DNA of 64,000 bases from Candidatus Eisenbergiella merdavium (GTDB lineage: Bacteria; Bacillota; Clostridia; Lachnospirales; Lachnospiraceae). Positions 51,285 to 60,732 of this stretch are shown one piece after another (positions within the stretch are counted from its first letter, which is position 1; every line of letters starts with the position of its first letter). The DNA is taken from assembly GCA_019119595.1 (NCBI GenBank), contig DWWS01000032.1, positions 20,151 through 84,150 on the forward strand, in the 5' to 3' direction. Below the pieces are notes generated by a model. It was not told the origin of the DNA, ran no database searches, and was given only the letters and a program-made list of their open reading frames with translations. Both the position numbers and the translations under genes were made by a program.

Positions 51285-51797
51285 TTACAGGTCGATATAG
51301 ACCACGTCCTCCGTTCCGCGCGACAGACCGGCGATGCCGGTGCGGGCCAGCTCAAGGATCTCATAATTGCTCAGCAGATTGATGCAGGCGTCCAGCTTGC
51401 TCTGATTTCCGGTGAGCTCTACGATCAGATTTTCCGGCCCGACGTCAATGATATTCGCTCGGAAAATATTGGAAATGGCGATCACATCCTGCCTCTGTGC
51501 GGCGGATGCCTTCACCTTGATCAGGGCCAGCTCCCGGTACACGCTTTTCTCCGGCTTCAGCTCCCGGATATCTCTGACGTCCACTAGCTTTTCGACCTGT
51601 TTTTCGATCTGCTCCAGGATCTCGTCGTCTCCCGACGCCACGATGGTAATCCTCGTAAGCCTGGGGTCCGCAGTCACGCCGGCCGTGATGCTCTCTATAT
51701 TGTAGCCTCTTCTGGAGAACAGACCGGAAATCCGGCTCAGAACGCCGGATGTATTATCCACGAGAAGCTGAAAAACTTTCTTCTGCGTATTCTGCAT
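51285..51797 (-). CDS. ilvN: Acetolactate synthase small (regulatory) subunit, canonical copy
   Basis: 170 residues. The N-terminal ACT domain ('FQLLVDNTSGVLSRISGLFSRRGYNIESI' split: 'NTSGVLSRISGLFSRRGYNI') and the C-terminal domain ending 'LELARTGIAGLSRGTED' are complete. It raises acetolactate synthase activity and gives valine feedback. It lies 70 bases upstream of ilvC and 164 bases after the other small-subunit gene, so two different regulatory subunits are present in one operon. Confidence 0.94.
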   Translation of the reverse strand: MQNTQKKVFQLLVDNTSGVLSRISGLFSRRGYNIESITAGVTADPRLTRITIVASGDDEILEQIEKQVEKLVDVRDIRELKPEKSVYRELALIKVKASAAQRQDVIAISNIFRANIIDVGPENLIVELTGNQSKLDACINLLSNYEILELARTGIAGLSRGTEDVVYIDL

Positions 51798-51961
51798 CTT
51801 GCAAATCCTCCGCCCGTTGTTGATTTATTCTAGCAACATTATACTTCCTTGTCAACGTATGATAGTCAGTCATGGCTTCCATAACTGTGTATTATGGCAT
51901 TGATGCCACTGCTTAAATTTTGTTATAAAAGACGCGCTGTCCGTCGGGAAAGACTGGCGCA

Positions 51962-52450
51962 TCAGCCGTCGCTTTCCGCGCATTTTGTCAGGGCAAGCGT
52001 CCCCGTGCGGGCCACCTCGACGATGCTGATGGTCTGGAGCATGTTCAGGAAGATCTGCACCCGTTCCGGAGTATCGCAGATCTGAATGAGCATCATGTGC
52101 TTGGACATGTCCACGATGACAGCGTGCATGATGGCGCAGTTTTCCATGATATCCCTGCGGTTGTTGCGGTTATATTTGATCTTCACGAGCATCAGCTCCC
52201 TGCTGATGCTTATCTGCTCGTCGAAGGTGCGGACCTTGATCACATCCAGCTTTTTGTTGAGCTGCTTTTCAATCTGCTCGATGGTCCGCTGGTCGCCGCT
52301 GCTGACGATGGTCATGCAGGAAACCGCCGGATCGTCCGTCTCTCCCACCGCAAGAGAATTGATATTGAAGCACCTTCTGGAGAACAGGCCGGCCACCTTG
52401 CAGAGCACGCCGGATCTGTTTTCCACAAGAACCGAATATATTTTTTTCAT
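51962..52450 (-). CDS. Acetolactate synthase small subunit, second divergent copy
   Basis: 162 residues from ATG at 52450, with GGAG six bases upstream. It shares the ACT-domain start 'SVLVENRSGVLCKVAGLFSR' but differs from the other copy at most later positions ('MHAVIVDMSKHMMLIQICDT', ending 'VARTGTLALTKCAE'). It directly follows ilvB, so it may be the partner of that catalytic subunit, with the second copy giving different feedback; which one binds valine is unknown. Several hairpins lie between it and ilvB. Confidence 0.9.
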   Translation of the reverse strand: MKKIYSVLVENRSGVLCKVAGLFSRRCFNINSLAVGETDDPAVSCMTIVSSGDQRTIEQIEKQLNKKLDVIKVRTFDEQISISRELMLVKIKYNRNNRRDIMENCAIMHAVIVDMSKHMMLIQICDTPERVQIFLNMLQTISIVEVARTGTLALTKCAESDG

Positions 52451-52482
52451 GGCATTCTCCATTCCGGAGCGTGCGACGGGGC

Positions 52483-52588
52483 GAAGAGAAATCGCGGATG
52501 CAATTTCTCTTCTGCCATCAAAGCTATTTGTGACGCTCCGACACAAATAGCCGTGTTAAAAATAAGCCATCAGGCTTATTTTTAACAC
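52483..52588. repeat. Three consecutive hairpins between ilvB and the first small-subunit gene
   Basis: GAAGAGAAAT/ATTTCTCTTC (52483-52492, 52503-52512), CTATTTGTG/CACAAATAG (52524-52532, 52542-52550) and a perfect 16-bp stem with loop ATCA (52553-52568, 52573-52588). They follow one another in the untranslated gap. The first shares AGAAATCGC and ATTTCT with the palindrome at 46416-46445, so the two belong to one repeat family. No T run follows on the minus strand. Confidence 0.7.
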
Positions 52589-52602
52589 TTTCTCCTTTGT
52601 CC

Positions 52603-54219
52603 TTATTTTACCAGATCCATGGGATCGATCATGCATTCCATGAGGAAGGATGCGTCGTCTTTGAGGAAAGCGTCCAGCGCCTCGTCGATCTCCTCGTTGC
52701 GTGACAGCCTGATGTAGGGAATCTCGTAGGCCTCCGCCAGCTTATCCAGCTTCGGCATGCCGGAAATATCCACCACGGAATAGCGGTCCTTGTAGGTGTA
52801 GTGCTGGAATTCCCTCACCATGCCAAGATAATTGTTGCGGAATACCACGATCTTGACCGGGATCTGATACTGCTTTATGGTCGCAAGCTCCATCATGGAC
52901 ATCTGGAAGGAGCCGTCGCCGCAGACGGCGATGACCTGTTTGGACATATCCCCCAGTTTCGCTCCCATGGCGGCGGGAATGGAATAGCCCATGGTGCCCA
53001 TGCCGCCGGAGGTGAGGAAACGTCCCTGGCGAACGATATGATAGGCGCAGGACCAGATCTGGTTCTGTCCCACATCGGCCACGTAGACGCCGTCCGCCTC
53101 CATGCGCTCGGAGAGGCGGCGGATAAAGGCCTCCGGATCCACATAATCCGGATTGGGATGGCGGATCTGCTTCATATTCGCGCGGTATTCGTTCAGCTTT
53201 TCCAGCCACGCTTCATGTTCGCAGACAAATTCCTGCTTTTCAAAATCCGCAAAAATGTGTCTGGCGTCTCCCACCAGCGGAATGGTGGGGCCTGCGTTCT
53301 TTCCGATTTCCGCAGGGTCCACGTCGATATGTACCAGCACCTTGTCCTGGGTGATCAGGTCAGGCTGGTTCACGGAGCGGTCTGCCACCCGCGCGCCCAC
53401 CATGATCAGAAGATCGGATTCGTTCATGGCCCGGTTGGCGTAGGGCTTTCCGTTGTTGCCCACCATGCCGAAGTACATGGGATGCTCGGTCGGCATCACG
53501 CCAATGCCCATCATGGTGGAAACAACAGGGATGCGGAATTTTTCCGAGAAGCGTCTCAGCTCCTCACAGGCCCCGCTTAAGGTAACGCCCCCGCCCGCAT
53601 AGATCAGCGGCCGCTCCGCCCTTTCCAGCTCATGGATCACCTTCCTGATCTGGACGGCATGGCCCTTCACCGTGGGCTTATAGGTCCGCATATTCACTTC
53701 CTCCGGATAACGGAACCGGGAGATCTGCGCGTTCTGGATATCGATGGGGATGTCGATGAGCACGGGCCCCTTTCGCCCTGTGCTTGCCACATAAAAGGCT
53801 TCCTTGAAAATACGCGGGATATCGTTGACGTCGCGCACCAGATAGCTGTATTTCACAAAGGACTCCGCCGCTCCCGTGATGTCCGCTTCCTGGAACACGT
53901 CGCTTCCGAGAAGCTCGCTGTTCACCTGTCCCGTGATGCACACGAGGGGAATACTGTCGGCAAAGGCCGTGGCGATCCCGGTCAGCAGGTTGGTGGCGCC
54001 GGGACCGGAGGTGACGGCACACACGCCCACCTTTCCCGTCACTCTCGCCATTCCGCTGGCCGCATGGGCCGCGTTCTGCTCCGTCCGGATCAGGATCGTC
54101 CGGATATCCGAATTCAAAATGCTGTCGTAAAAGGGACAGATCGCAACACCGGGATAGCCGAACACCTCCGTTACGCCCTCCAGCTCCAGACACTTTATGA
54201 TCGCATCCGCTCCATTCAT
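52603..54219 (-). CDS. ilvB: Acetolactate synthase large subunit
   Basis: 538 residues. Catalytic Glu47 lies in 'LIRTEQNAAHAASGMARVTG'; 'TSGPGATNLLTGIATAFADS' and the TPP motif 'AVCGDGSFQMSMMELATIKQ' with 'RNNYLGMV' are intact. It joins two pyruvates, or pyruvate and 2-ketobutyrate, in branched-chain amino acid synthesis. It begins the ilvB-ilvN-ilvN-ilvC cluster, though a small membrane protein gene precedes it by 54 bases. ATG follows GGAAAGAA. No T-box leader is seen. Confidence 0.96.
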   Translation of the reverse strand: MNGADAIIKCLELEGVTEVFGYPGVAICPFYDSILNSDIRTILIRTEQNAAHAASGMARVTGKVGVCAVTSGPGATNLLTGIATAFADSIPLVCITGQVNSELLGSDVFQEADITGAAESFVKYSYLVRDVNDIPRIFKEAFYVASTGRKGPVLIDIPIDIQNAQISRFRYPEEVNMRTYKPTVKGHAVQIRKVIHELERAERPLIYAGGGVTLSGACEELRRFSEKFRIPVVSTMMGIGVMPTEHPMYFGMVGNNGKPYANRAMNESDLLIMVGARVADRSVNQPDLITQDKVLVHIDVDPAEIGKNAGPTIPLVGDARHIFADFEKQEFVCEHEAWLEKLNEYRANMKQIRHPNPDYVDPEAFIRRLSERMEADGVYVADVGQNQIWSCAYHIVRQGRFLTSGGMGTMGYSIPAAMGAKLGDMSKQVIAVCGDGSFQMSMMELATIKQYQIPVKIVVFRNNYLGMVREFQHYTYKDRYSVVDISGMPKLDKLAEAYEIPYIRLSRNEEIDEALDAFLKDDASFLMECMIDPMDLVK

Positions 54220-54273
54220 CTGTTCTTTCCGCCTTTCTTATTTTGATTTCCTGTTCTGTCAATGATTCCGTAT

Positions 54274-54651
54274 TTACTGAAATCTGCCGAAAAACTCTGC
54301 CAGAGGCTCGATCACCCGGTTCAGGTCTGCGATCGCCTCGTTCAGCCGTTCGATATCCATCTGGTCGATCTTTTCCATGGTCTGTCCCACGGCAAGGCTT
54401 CCCGTATTCACGAGCTCGTTTACATTTTCGGAAACCTCCTGAAAATCCGCGATGGCCTCCTGCGCGTCCGCGAGCACCGCATTGGTCTGATCCAGGGCCT
54501 GCGTCATGCCGGGAAGCACGCGCAGGACGACGACCAGAACCGCCCCGGTCAGGATAAGGCACGCCGCTGTCTGAATCCTCATGTAAAAAAGCTGCTTTTT
54601 CAAAAGCCTTGTCTGTTCCTCATTGGCAGGATTTTTTTCTTCCATCTGCAT
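54274..54651 (-). CDS. Hypothetical single-pass membrane protein with coiled-coil tail
   Basis: 125 residues from ATG at 54651 (AAAGG with 8-base spacing); an open GTG at 54714 is also in frame. A charged N-terminus, one hydrophobic segment around residues 25-47 ('ACLILTGAVLVVVLRVLPGM') and then a long helical stretch rich in Gln, Asn, Ala and Glu ('ALDQTNAVLADAQEAIADFQ') that may form a coiled coil outside the cell. I do not recognise the family. Located between metH and ilvB. Confidence 0.6.
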   Translation of the reverse strand: MQMEEKNPANEEQTRLLKKQLFYMRIQTAACLILTGAVLVVVLRVLPGMTQALDQTNAVLADAQEAIADFQEVSENVNELVNTGSLAVGQTMEKIDQMDIERLNEAIADLNRVIEPLAEFFGRFQ

Positions 54652-54716
54652 ATCGGCAACCTTTCTTAATTTCCTTTTTTGCTCCGGCCATCCGCTCAGG
54701 CCCCGGCTCTCCACTC

Positions 54717-57218
54717 TTACAATCCCAGCAGCCGCCTTGCAAGACGAACCGCGTCGGCGGCATCCCTGGAATAGCCGTCCGCCTGGATCTCATCGGCATA
54801 TTCCTGGGTGATCACCGCGCCGCCGATGATGATTTTGGCGGTCAGCCCCGCTTCTTTTGCGAGCAGGATCACATGCCTCATCTCCTGCATGGTGGTGGTC
54901 ATCAGGGCGGAAAGGCCGATCAGCGCCGCGTTATTTTCCTTCGCCGTGCGTATGATATCCTCCGCCGGAACGTCCTTTCCCAGGTCGATCACCTGAAAGC
55001 CGTAATTCTTCATCATCAGAGCCACCAGATTTTTGCCGATATCGTGGATATCGCCCTTCACGGTGGCGAGCACCACGACGGGCAGCTTCTCCCGGTTTTC
55101 ATCCTGCAAAAGATAGGGCTCGAGAACGCCGATGGAGAGCTTCATCGCCTCTGCCCCGGAAATGAGCTGGGGAAGAAAATATTTCCCGCAGTCGAACAGC
55201 TCTCCCACCCGGTTGATGGCGGGCATCAGGCAGGTGTCCAGGATCTCTTTGGCTTCCAGACCGCTTTCCAGAGCCGTTTTCGTCAGCGCCTCAATGCCGC
55301 TGCGGTTTCCCTTCAGTACCGCCTCATAGATCGCGCTGCCCATGCCGGCGGGAGATCCTTGCGCGCCGGGAGCGGGACTGGCGCTGCTGACGGCTGTGCT
55401 TCCGGCGGCTGCGGATACGGCTGCGGGCGCTGCGGATACGGCTGCTGCCGCTGCCGCCGCCCTTTCCGCGCATTCATTCGCAAAAGTAATATACCGCTCC
55501 GCCGCCCCATCCTTATTCAGCAGCAGATCCGAAGCGAAGGCCGCCGCCATGAGCTGCTGCTGGGAGGGATTGGCGATTGCCATGGTCAGCCCTGCCTGGA
55601 TGGCCATGGTCAGGAACGCGCTGTTCACCAGGATCCGTTCCGGCAGGCCGAAGGAAATATTGGAAAGGCCCACCACCGTGGCAAAACGGTTCTGCCTGCA
55701 GTACCGGATGGTTTCCAGGGTTTCCATTGCCGCCTCCGGGTTGGCTCCGACCGTGGTCACCAGACCGTCCACCACGATATCCTCCCTGGTAAGGCCAAGG
55801 GAGGAGGCACGGTTCCATATTTTTTCTATGATATCCTTCTTCTCCTGCAGGCTTCCCGGAAGCCCGGCGTCGGAAAGAGGAAGGAGGATGAACATGGCCC
55901 CGTATTTTTTTGCCAGAGGGATCAGCTTTTCAAATTTCTCCGTTTCCAGGGAAATGGAGTTGATCAGCGCACGGCCCGGATATCTGCGAAGCGCCGCCTC
56001 CAGCACCTCGATGTGGCTGGAATCCAACGACAGGGGAAGCTGTGTGGCCTGCGTCACCTCCTCTACGGCACGCAGCATCAGCGCTTTCTCATCCACGCCG
56101 CTCATTCCCATATTGACGTCCAGGATCGCGGCTCCCGCTTCTTCCTGTTCCTCGGCAAACTGCACCGTCCTGTCAAAGCGGCCTTCTTTCAGCTCTGCCT
56201 GCAGCTTTTTCTTCCCGGTGGGGTTGATGCGCTCTCCGATGACCAGAAAAGAATCGGAAAGGCCGAAGGATACCGTCTTTCGTTCCGAGGTCAGATACCG
56301 GATCCCGTCGGGCCTTCTGGGAACCACGGCGGGCTGCTTTCCCTTCACCGCGGCGGCCAGCCGCGCGATATGCGCCGGGGTGGTTCCGCAGCAGCCGCCG
56401 AGGATCACGGCTCCCGCCGCGTATACCGCTTCCATCTCCTCTCCGAAGGACGGCGCGTCCATGTCGTAGACCGTTTTTCCCGCGCTGTCCAGAGAAGGCA
56501 GCCCCGCGTTGGGCTTGGCGATGATGGGAATCCGGGTGACGGAGGCCATCTGGCTGATGACCATGGCCATCGTATCCGGCCCGGTGGAGCAGTTTGCACC
56601 CACCGCATCCGCGCCCAGGCTTTCCAGGACGACAGCCGCCGTCACCGCATCCGTCCCGTAAAGGCTTCTTCCGTCCTTTTCAAAGGTCATCGTCACCATC
56701 ACGGGAAGGGAGGGACAGGTCTCCTTCGCGGCGATCAGGGCTGCCCGGCACTCCTGCAGGCTCATCATGGTCTCCACCACCAGAAGATCCACGCCCGCTT
56801 CCGCCAGATAGCCGATCTGTTCCCGGTAAACCGCCACCAGCTCCTCAAAATCCATCCTGCCGATGGGGGAAAGCTGTTCTCCCGTCATGGTAAGATCTCC
56901 GGCGATCAGCGTATCCGCCCCGGCGGCTTTTTGGGAGGCCGAAACCAAAGCCAGGTTCAGCTCCCGTATCCTGTTTTCCAGGCCATACTCGGCTAGCTTG
57001 ATCCGGTTTGCGGTAAAGGTGGGGGCATACAGGATATCCGAACCGGCCTGCACATATTCCCGCTGCAGTCCGGTCAGCACCTCCGGATGGGAGGCGATCC
57101 ATTCCTCCGGACAGACGCCTCCCGGCATCCCCTTGTCCATCAGACAGGAGCCCGTCGCCCCGTCCAGCAGGACGATTCCCTTCTTTATCACGTAATCCCT
57201 GAATTCCTGTTTGGTCAT
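54717..57218 (-). CDS. metH: Methionine synthase (homocysteine, pterin and B12 domains)
   Basis: 833 residues. The homocysteine domain has its zinc cysteines in 'VGANCSTGPDTMAMVI' and 'LGGCCGTTPAHIARLA'; the pterin domain begins 'FLVIGERINPTGKKKLQAEL'; the cap/B12 domains carry 'VKGDIHDIGKNLVALMMKNY' (DxHxxG). The C-terminal SAM-dependent reactivation domain of E. coli MetH is absent, as in clostridial forms that use a separate activator. An Ala/Ser/Pro-rich linker of ~40 residues separates the pterin and B12 parts. ATG at 57218; the frame extends to 57470 without conservation. Confidence 0.94.
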   Translation of the reverse strand: MTKQEFRDYVIKKGIVLLDGATGSCLMDKGMPGGVCPEEWIASHPEVLTGLQREYVQAGSDILYAPTFTANRIKLAEYGLENRIRELNLALVSASQKAAGADTLIAGDLTMTGEQLSPIGRMDFEELVAVYREQIGYLAEAGVDLLVVETMMSLQECRAALIAAKETCPSLPVMVTMTFEKDGRSLYGTDAVTAAVVLESLGADAVGANCSTGPDTMAMVISQMASVTRIPIIAKPNAGLPSLDSAGKTVYDMDAPSFGEEMEAVYAAGAVILGGCCGTTPAHIARLAAAVKGKQPAVVPRRPDGIRYLTSERKTVSFGLSDSFLVIGERINPTGKKKLQAELKEGRFDRTVQFAEEQEEAGAAILDVNMGMSGVDEKALMLRAVEEVTQATQLPLSLDSSHIEVLEAALRRYPGRALINSISLETEKFEKLIPLAKKYGAMFILLPLSDAGLPGSLQEKKDIIEKIWNRASSLGLTREDIVVDGLVTTVGANPEAAMETLETIRYCRQNRFATVVGLSNISFGLPERILVNSAFLTMAIQAGLTMAIANPSQQQLMAAAFASDLLLNKDGAAERYITFANECAERAAAAAAAVSAAPAAVSAAAGSTAVSSASPAPGAQGSPAGMGSAIYEAVLKGNRSGIEALTKTALESGLEAKEILDTCLMPAINRVGELFDCGKYFLPQLISGAEAMKLSIGVLEPYLLQDENREKLPVVVLATVKGDIHDIGKNLVALMMKNYGFQVIDLGKDVPAEDIIRTAKENNAALIGLSALMTTTMQEMRHVILLAKEAGLTAKIIIGGAVITQEYADEIQADGYSRDAADAVRLARRLLGL

Positions 57219-57377
57219 TCTCCGTATTCTGCCTTTCTGATCCTGTCTGTGCCTGAAGCGCAGCAGCATTGTGTTTTGCGACGCTTTGGAGGTAAATATG
57301 AAACATTTTATCATGATTTCCGTCAAAAGGGAAGATGCGTACTTGTCCATCGGTGAAAGAATCCGGCAAATATCCGG

Positions 57378-57406
57378 TTGAGCCTCACCCCTGTATATGC
57401 TATAAT
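57378..57406 (+). promoter_or_regulatory. Promoter of the lipoprotein gene
   Basis: TTGAGC (57378-57383) and TATAAT (57401-57406) are 17 bases apart, with TGC before the -10 box (extended -10). It lies about 55 bases upstream of the lipoprotein start and points away from metH. Confidence 0.65.
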
Positions 57407-57462
57407 CAGCGTCATAATGCGTTACATACTTCAGGAAAGAAGGAAATGCGGAGGGAATGGCC

Positions 57463-58005
57463 ATGCGCATCCGAACGGAAATACAGAGGTTGATGAAAAG
57501 GAAAGTCCCGGCAGATTGTAAGGCCGTCTGTCGGCGTATCTGTCTTGCAGGCTGTCTGTCGCTTCTGCTTCTTTCCGGCTGTGGAGAGGATGCGGAGCTG
57601 GAGCTTTTTTATTCTGAAATGGAAGCCTTCACAGACCGGGCGGAGCAGGACTTTCAGACCCTTTCCAGTATCGATCCTTCGTCGGAGAACGCCGTAAACG
57701 AGCTGCTTTCCGCCATGGATTCCCTTTCAGAAACCTTCGCCATGCTGGCGGAGATATCCGTTCCTGAGGAATTTGCTTCCATTGAGGAAATCGCGGATGA
57801 GGCTTCCTCCTATATGAGCGAGGCTGCCGGGCTGTATCATGAAGCCTACGCGGACGGCAGCTACTCGGAAAACATCGCCGCGACAGCCCAGGAAAACTAT
57901 AACCGGGCCGTCATGCGCATGGATATCATTTCCGCCGTTCTTCAGGGAGAAACCCCGACCGGGGAGGCCGTCACGGTGACCACCGAGGCGGCTAGGCAAT
58001 CGTAA
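57463..58005 (+). CDS. Hypothetical lipoprotein
   Basis: 180 residues. A basic, Arg/Lys-rich signal region with a hydrophobic core ends in the lipobox 'LLLLSGC', so it is attached outside the membrane. The mature part is acidic and helical ('ELELFYSEMEAFTDRAEQDF', 'ENAVNELLSAMDSLSETFAM'), with a Thr/Val-rich tail. The ATG at 57463 has GGAGG eight bases upstream; the ATG at 57457 is too close. I do not recognise the family. It is alone on the plus strand between metH and ppdK, with its own promoter and a terminator after it. Confidence 0.75.
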   Translation: MRIRTEIQRLMKRKVPADCKAVCRRICLAGCLSLLLLSGCGEDAELELFYSEMEAFTDRAEQDFQTLSSIDPSSENAVNELLSAMDSLSETFAMLAEISVPEEFASIEEIADEASSYMSEAAGLYHEAYADGSYSENIAATAQENYNRAVMRMDIISAVLQGETPTGEAVTVTTEAARQS

Positions 58006-58022
58006 GAAAAAGAGGGATCCGC

Positions 58023-58054
58023 AAAAAATGAGGGGAAGCATTTCGCTTCCCCTC
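58023..58054 (-). terminator. Terminator of ppdK, probably bidirectional
   Basis: GAGGGGAAGC (58030-58039) pairs perfectly with GCTTCCCCTC (58045-58054) around a 5-base loop. On the minus strand it is followed by ATTTTTTGC (58023-58029), the right place for ppdK, whose stop is at 58105. On the plus strand it follows the lipoprotein gene but with a weaker T tail. Confidence 0.85.
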
Positions 58055-58104
58055 TTGGGTTGATCTGACGATCATTCAAATAACGTCTATCAACCTGCGG
58101 TTTT

Positions 58105-60732
58105 TTATTCTGCCGCATTGGCGATCGCCGCCTGCGCCGCTGCCAGCCTTGCGATCGGTACGCGGAACGGTGAGCAGGATACGTAATTCAGCCCGATCTT
58201 GTGGCAGAATTCGATGGAGGAAGGATCTCCGCCATGCTCGCCGCAGATGCCCAGCTTGATCTCCGGACGGGTGCTGCGGCCCTTTTCCGCCGCCATGCGG
58301 ATCAGCTGTCCGACGCCGTTCTGGTCAAGCTTGGCGAACGGATCTGCCTCGTAGATCTTGCTCTTATAATAGTCAACCAGGAACTTGCCCGCATCGTCAC
58401 GGGAGAAGCCGTAGGTCATCTGGGTCAGATCGTTGGTTCCGAAGGAGAAAAATTCAGCTTCTTCGGCGATCTCATTTGCTAACAGAGCCGCACGGGGAAT
58501 CTCGATCATGGTTCCGATGTGGTAAGTGATATCGGAATTCTTTTCCGCCTTTACCTTCTCGGCGGTCTCCACGACCACATCCTTAACGAACTTCAGCTCC
58601 TTCTTGTCGCCTACCAACGGGATCATGATCTCGGGAACGATGTTGCAGCCCTTCTCTTCCTTCACCTCAATGGCGGCCTCGATCACCGCTCTGGTCTGCA
58701 TTCTTGCGATCTCAGGATAGGTGACGGAAAGACGGCAGCCTCTGTGGCCCATCATCGGGTTGAATTCATGCAGGCTGTCGCAGGCGGCCTGTACCTCAGC
58801 GACGCTGAGCCCCATTTCCACAGCAAGATCCTCAATATCCTTTTCCTCTGTAGGAACGAACTCATGCAGCGGAGGATCCAGGAACCGGATGGTCACCGGG
58901 TTGTCTCCCATCACCTCATAGATCGCCTTGAAATCGCCCTTCTGGAAAGGGATCAGCTCGTTCAGAGCCGCTTCTCTCGCCTCGCTGGTGGTGGAAAGAA
59001 TCATCTTGCGGATCTTCGGGATCCTTTCAGGGGCGAAGAACATGTGCTCGGTACGGCACAGGCCGATGCCTTCCGCACCAAGCCGCAGAGCGTTGGCAGC
59101 GTCTTCGGGGGTGTCGGCATTCGTGCGGACCTTCAGGCTGCGGAAGGAATCCGCCCAGTCCATGATCCTCCTGAAATTGCCGCTGATCGTAGCTTCCTGG
59201 GTAGCGATATCACCGTCATAGATCTTTCCGGTGGAGCCGTCCAGGGAAATATAGTCGCCTTCATGATAGGTGTTTCCGCCAAGGGTGAAGTATTTGGCTT
59301 CCTCGTCGATCACGATATCGCCGCAGCCGGAAATACAGGCGGTGCCCATGCCTCTGGCAACAACCGCAGCATGGGAGGTCATGCCTCCGCGCACGGTCAG
59401 GACGCCTTCCGCCGCATGCATGCCTTCGATATCCTCCGGGGAGGTCTCCAGTCTGACAAGGATGACTCTCTCACCCTTTTCATGGGCTTCCTTGGCTTCT
59501 TCCGCGGTAAAGTAGATCTTTCCTGCCGCTGCGCCGGGAGAAGCGGGAAGGGCCTGTCCGATAACGACGCCGTTCTTCAGCGCCTCGGGGTCAAAGGTGG
59601 GATGCAGAAGCTGATCCAGGGACTTCGCCTCAATACGGCTTACCGCCTCCGCGGGAGTGATCATGCCCTCGTCAACCAGGTCGCAGGCGATCTGAAGGGC
59701 CGCGGGAGCCGTTCTCTTGCCGTTTCTGGTCTGCAGGAAATAGAGCTTTCCTTCCTCGATGGTAAATTCCATATCCTGCATATCGCGGTAGTGCTTCTCC
59801 AGGCTGGTCGCAATCTCAATAAACTTCTGATAGCATTCGGGAAGATCCTCCTCCAGCCGGGTGATGGGCTGAGGCGTGCGGATTCCGGCAACCACGTCCT
59901 CGCCCTGTGCGTTGATCAGATATTCTCCGTAAATTCCCTTTGCTCCGGTGGAAGGATTTCTCGTAAATGCAACGCCCGTGCCGGAGGTATTTCCCATATT
60001 TCCGAATACCATGGACTGTACGTTCACCGCGGTTCCCCAGTCGCTGGGAATATCGTTCATCCTGCGGTAAACGATGGCGCGCTCGTTGTCCCAGGAACGG
60101 AATACGGCCTTAACCGCTTCCATAAGCTGTACTCTGGGATCCTGCGGGAAATCGGCTCCCATCTTATCCTTATAGATCGCCTTAAAGCGTTCGATGACCT
60201 CCTTCAGGTCGTCTGCCGTCAGGTCCGTGTCAAAACGGGCGCCCTTGGCTTCCTTGATCTCGTCAAGCACTCTTTCAAACAAAGACTTGGGGACTTCCAT
60301 TACCACATCCGAGAACATCTGGATGAATCTGCGGTAGGAATCGTAGGCAAATCTGGGATTTCCCGTCTTCTTGGCAAAGCCTTCCACGGAAATGTCGGTA
60401 AGTCCCAGATTCAGGATCGTATCCATCATTCCGGGCATGGATGCTCTTGCGCCGGAGCGGACCGAAACGAGAAGAGGATTTTCCGTGTCGCCGAAGGTCT
60501 TTCCCTGCTGCTTTTCCAGGTCGGAAAGCGCGGCAAAGATCTGGTTCTGAATCTCATCAGAAATCTGCCTTCCGTTGTTGTAGTAATCCGTACAGGCCTC
60601 CGTCGTTACGGTGAAGCCCTGCGGAATGGGAAGGCCCAGATTCGTCATCTCTGCCAGATTGGCACCCTTCCCGCCCAGAAGAGCCCGCATGTCCGCGTTG
60701 CCCTCCTTGAATGAATAAACCCATTTAGCCAT
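58105..60732 (-). CDS. ppdK: Pyruvate, phosphate dikinase
   Basis: 875 residues, the family length. The N-terminal ATP-grasp part starts 'KWVYSFKEGNADMRALLGGK'; the phosphohistidine is in 'GGMTSHAAVVARGMGTACIS' (His of TSHAA); the PEP domain ends with 'GICGEHGGDPSSIEFCHKIG' (catalytic Cys). It interconverts pyruvate, ATP and Pi with PEP, AMP and PPi and is common in clostridia for glycolysis with PPi. A -10-like TATAAT lies at 60820-60825 on the minus strand; the rest of the promoter is unclear. ATG follows GGGGGAA. Confidence 0.97.
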   Translation of the reverse strand: MAKWVYSFKEGNADMRALLGGKGANLAEMTNLGLPIPQGFTVTTEACTDYYNNGRQISDEIQNQIFAALSDLEKQQGKTFGDTENPLLVSVRSGARASMPGMMDTILNLGLTDISVEGFAKKTGNPRFAYDSYRRFIQMFSDVVMEVPKSLFERVLDEIKEAKGARFDTDLTADDLKEVIERFKAIYKDKMGADFPQDPRVQLMEAVKAVFRSWDNERAIVYRRMNDIPSDWGTAVNVQSMVFGNMGNTSGTGVAFTRNPSTGAKGIYGEYLINAQGEDVVAGIRTPQPITRLEEDLPECYQKFIEIATSLEKHYRDMQDMEFTIEEGKLYFLQTRNGKRTAPAALQIACDLVDEGMITPAEAVSRIEAKSLDQLLHPTFDPEALKNGVVIGQALPASPGAAAGKIYFTAEEAKEAHEKGERVILVRLETSPEDIEGMHAAEGVLTVRGGMTSHAAVVARGMGTACISGCGDIVIDEEAKYFTLGGNTYHEGDYISLDGSTGKIYDGDIATQEATISGNFRRIMDWADSFRSLKVRTNADTPEDAANALRLGAEGIGLCRTEHMFFAPERIPKIRKMILSTTSEAREAALNELIPFQKGDFKAIYEVMGDNPVTIRFLDPPLHEFVPTEEKDIEDLAVEMGLSVAEVQAACDSLHEFNPMMGHRGCRLSVTYPEIARMQTRAVIEAAIEVKEEKGCNIVPEIMIPLVGDKKELKFVKDVVVETAEKVKAEKNSDITYHIGTMIEIPRAALLANEIAEEAEFFSFGTNDLTQMTYGFSRDDAGKFLVDYYKSKIYEADPFAKLDQNGVGQLIRMAAEKGRSTRPEIKLGICGEHGGDPSSIEFCHKIGLNYVSCSPFRVPIARLAAAQAAIANAAE

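Noticed and set aside
54609..56996. A 795-codon open frame on the plus strand opposite metH
   Set aside because: Antisense of metH, rich in His, Gly and Arg, with no recognisable motif and no ribosome binding site of note.
58519..60714. A 731-codon open frame on the plus strand opposite ppdK
   Set aside because: It is the antisense of a highly conserved gene and its protein has no domain-like features; long antisense frames are common in GC-rich coding DNA.
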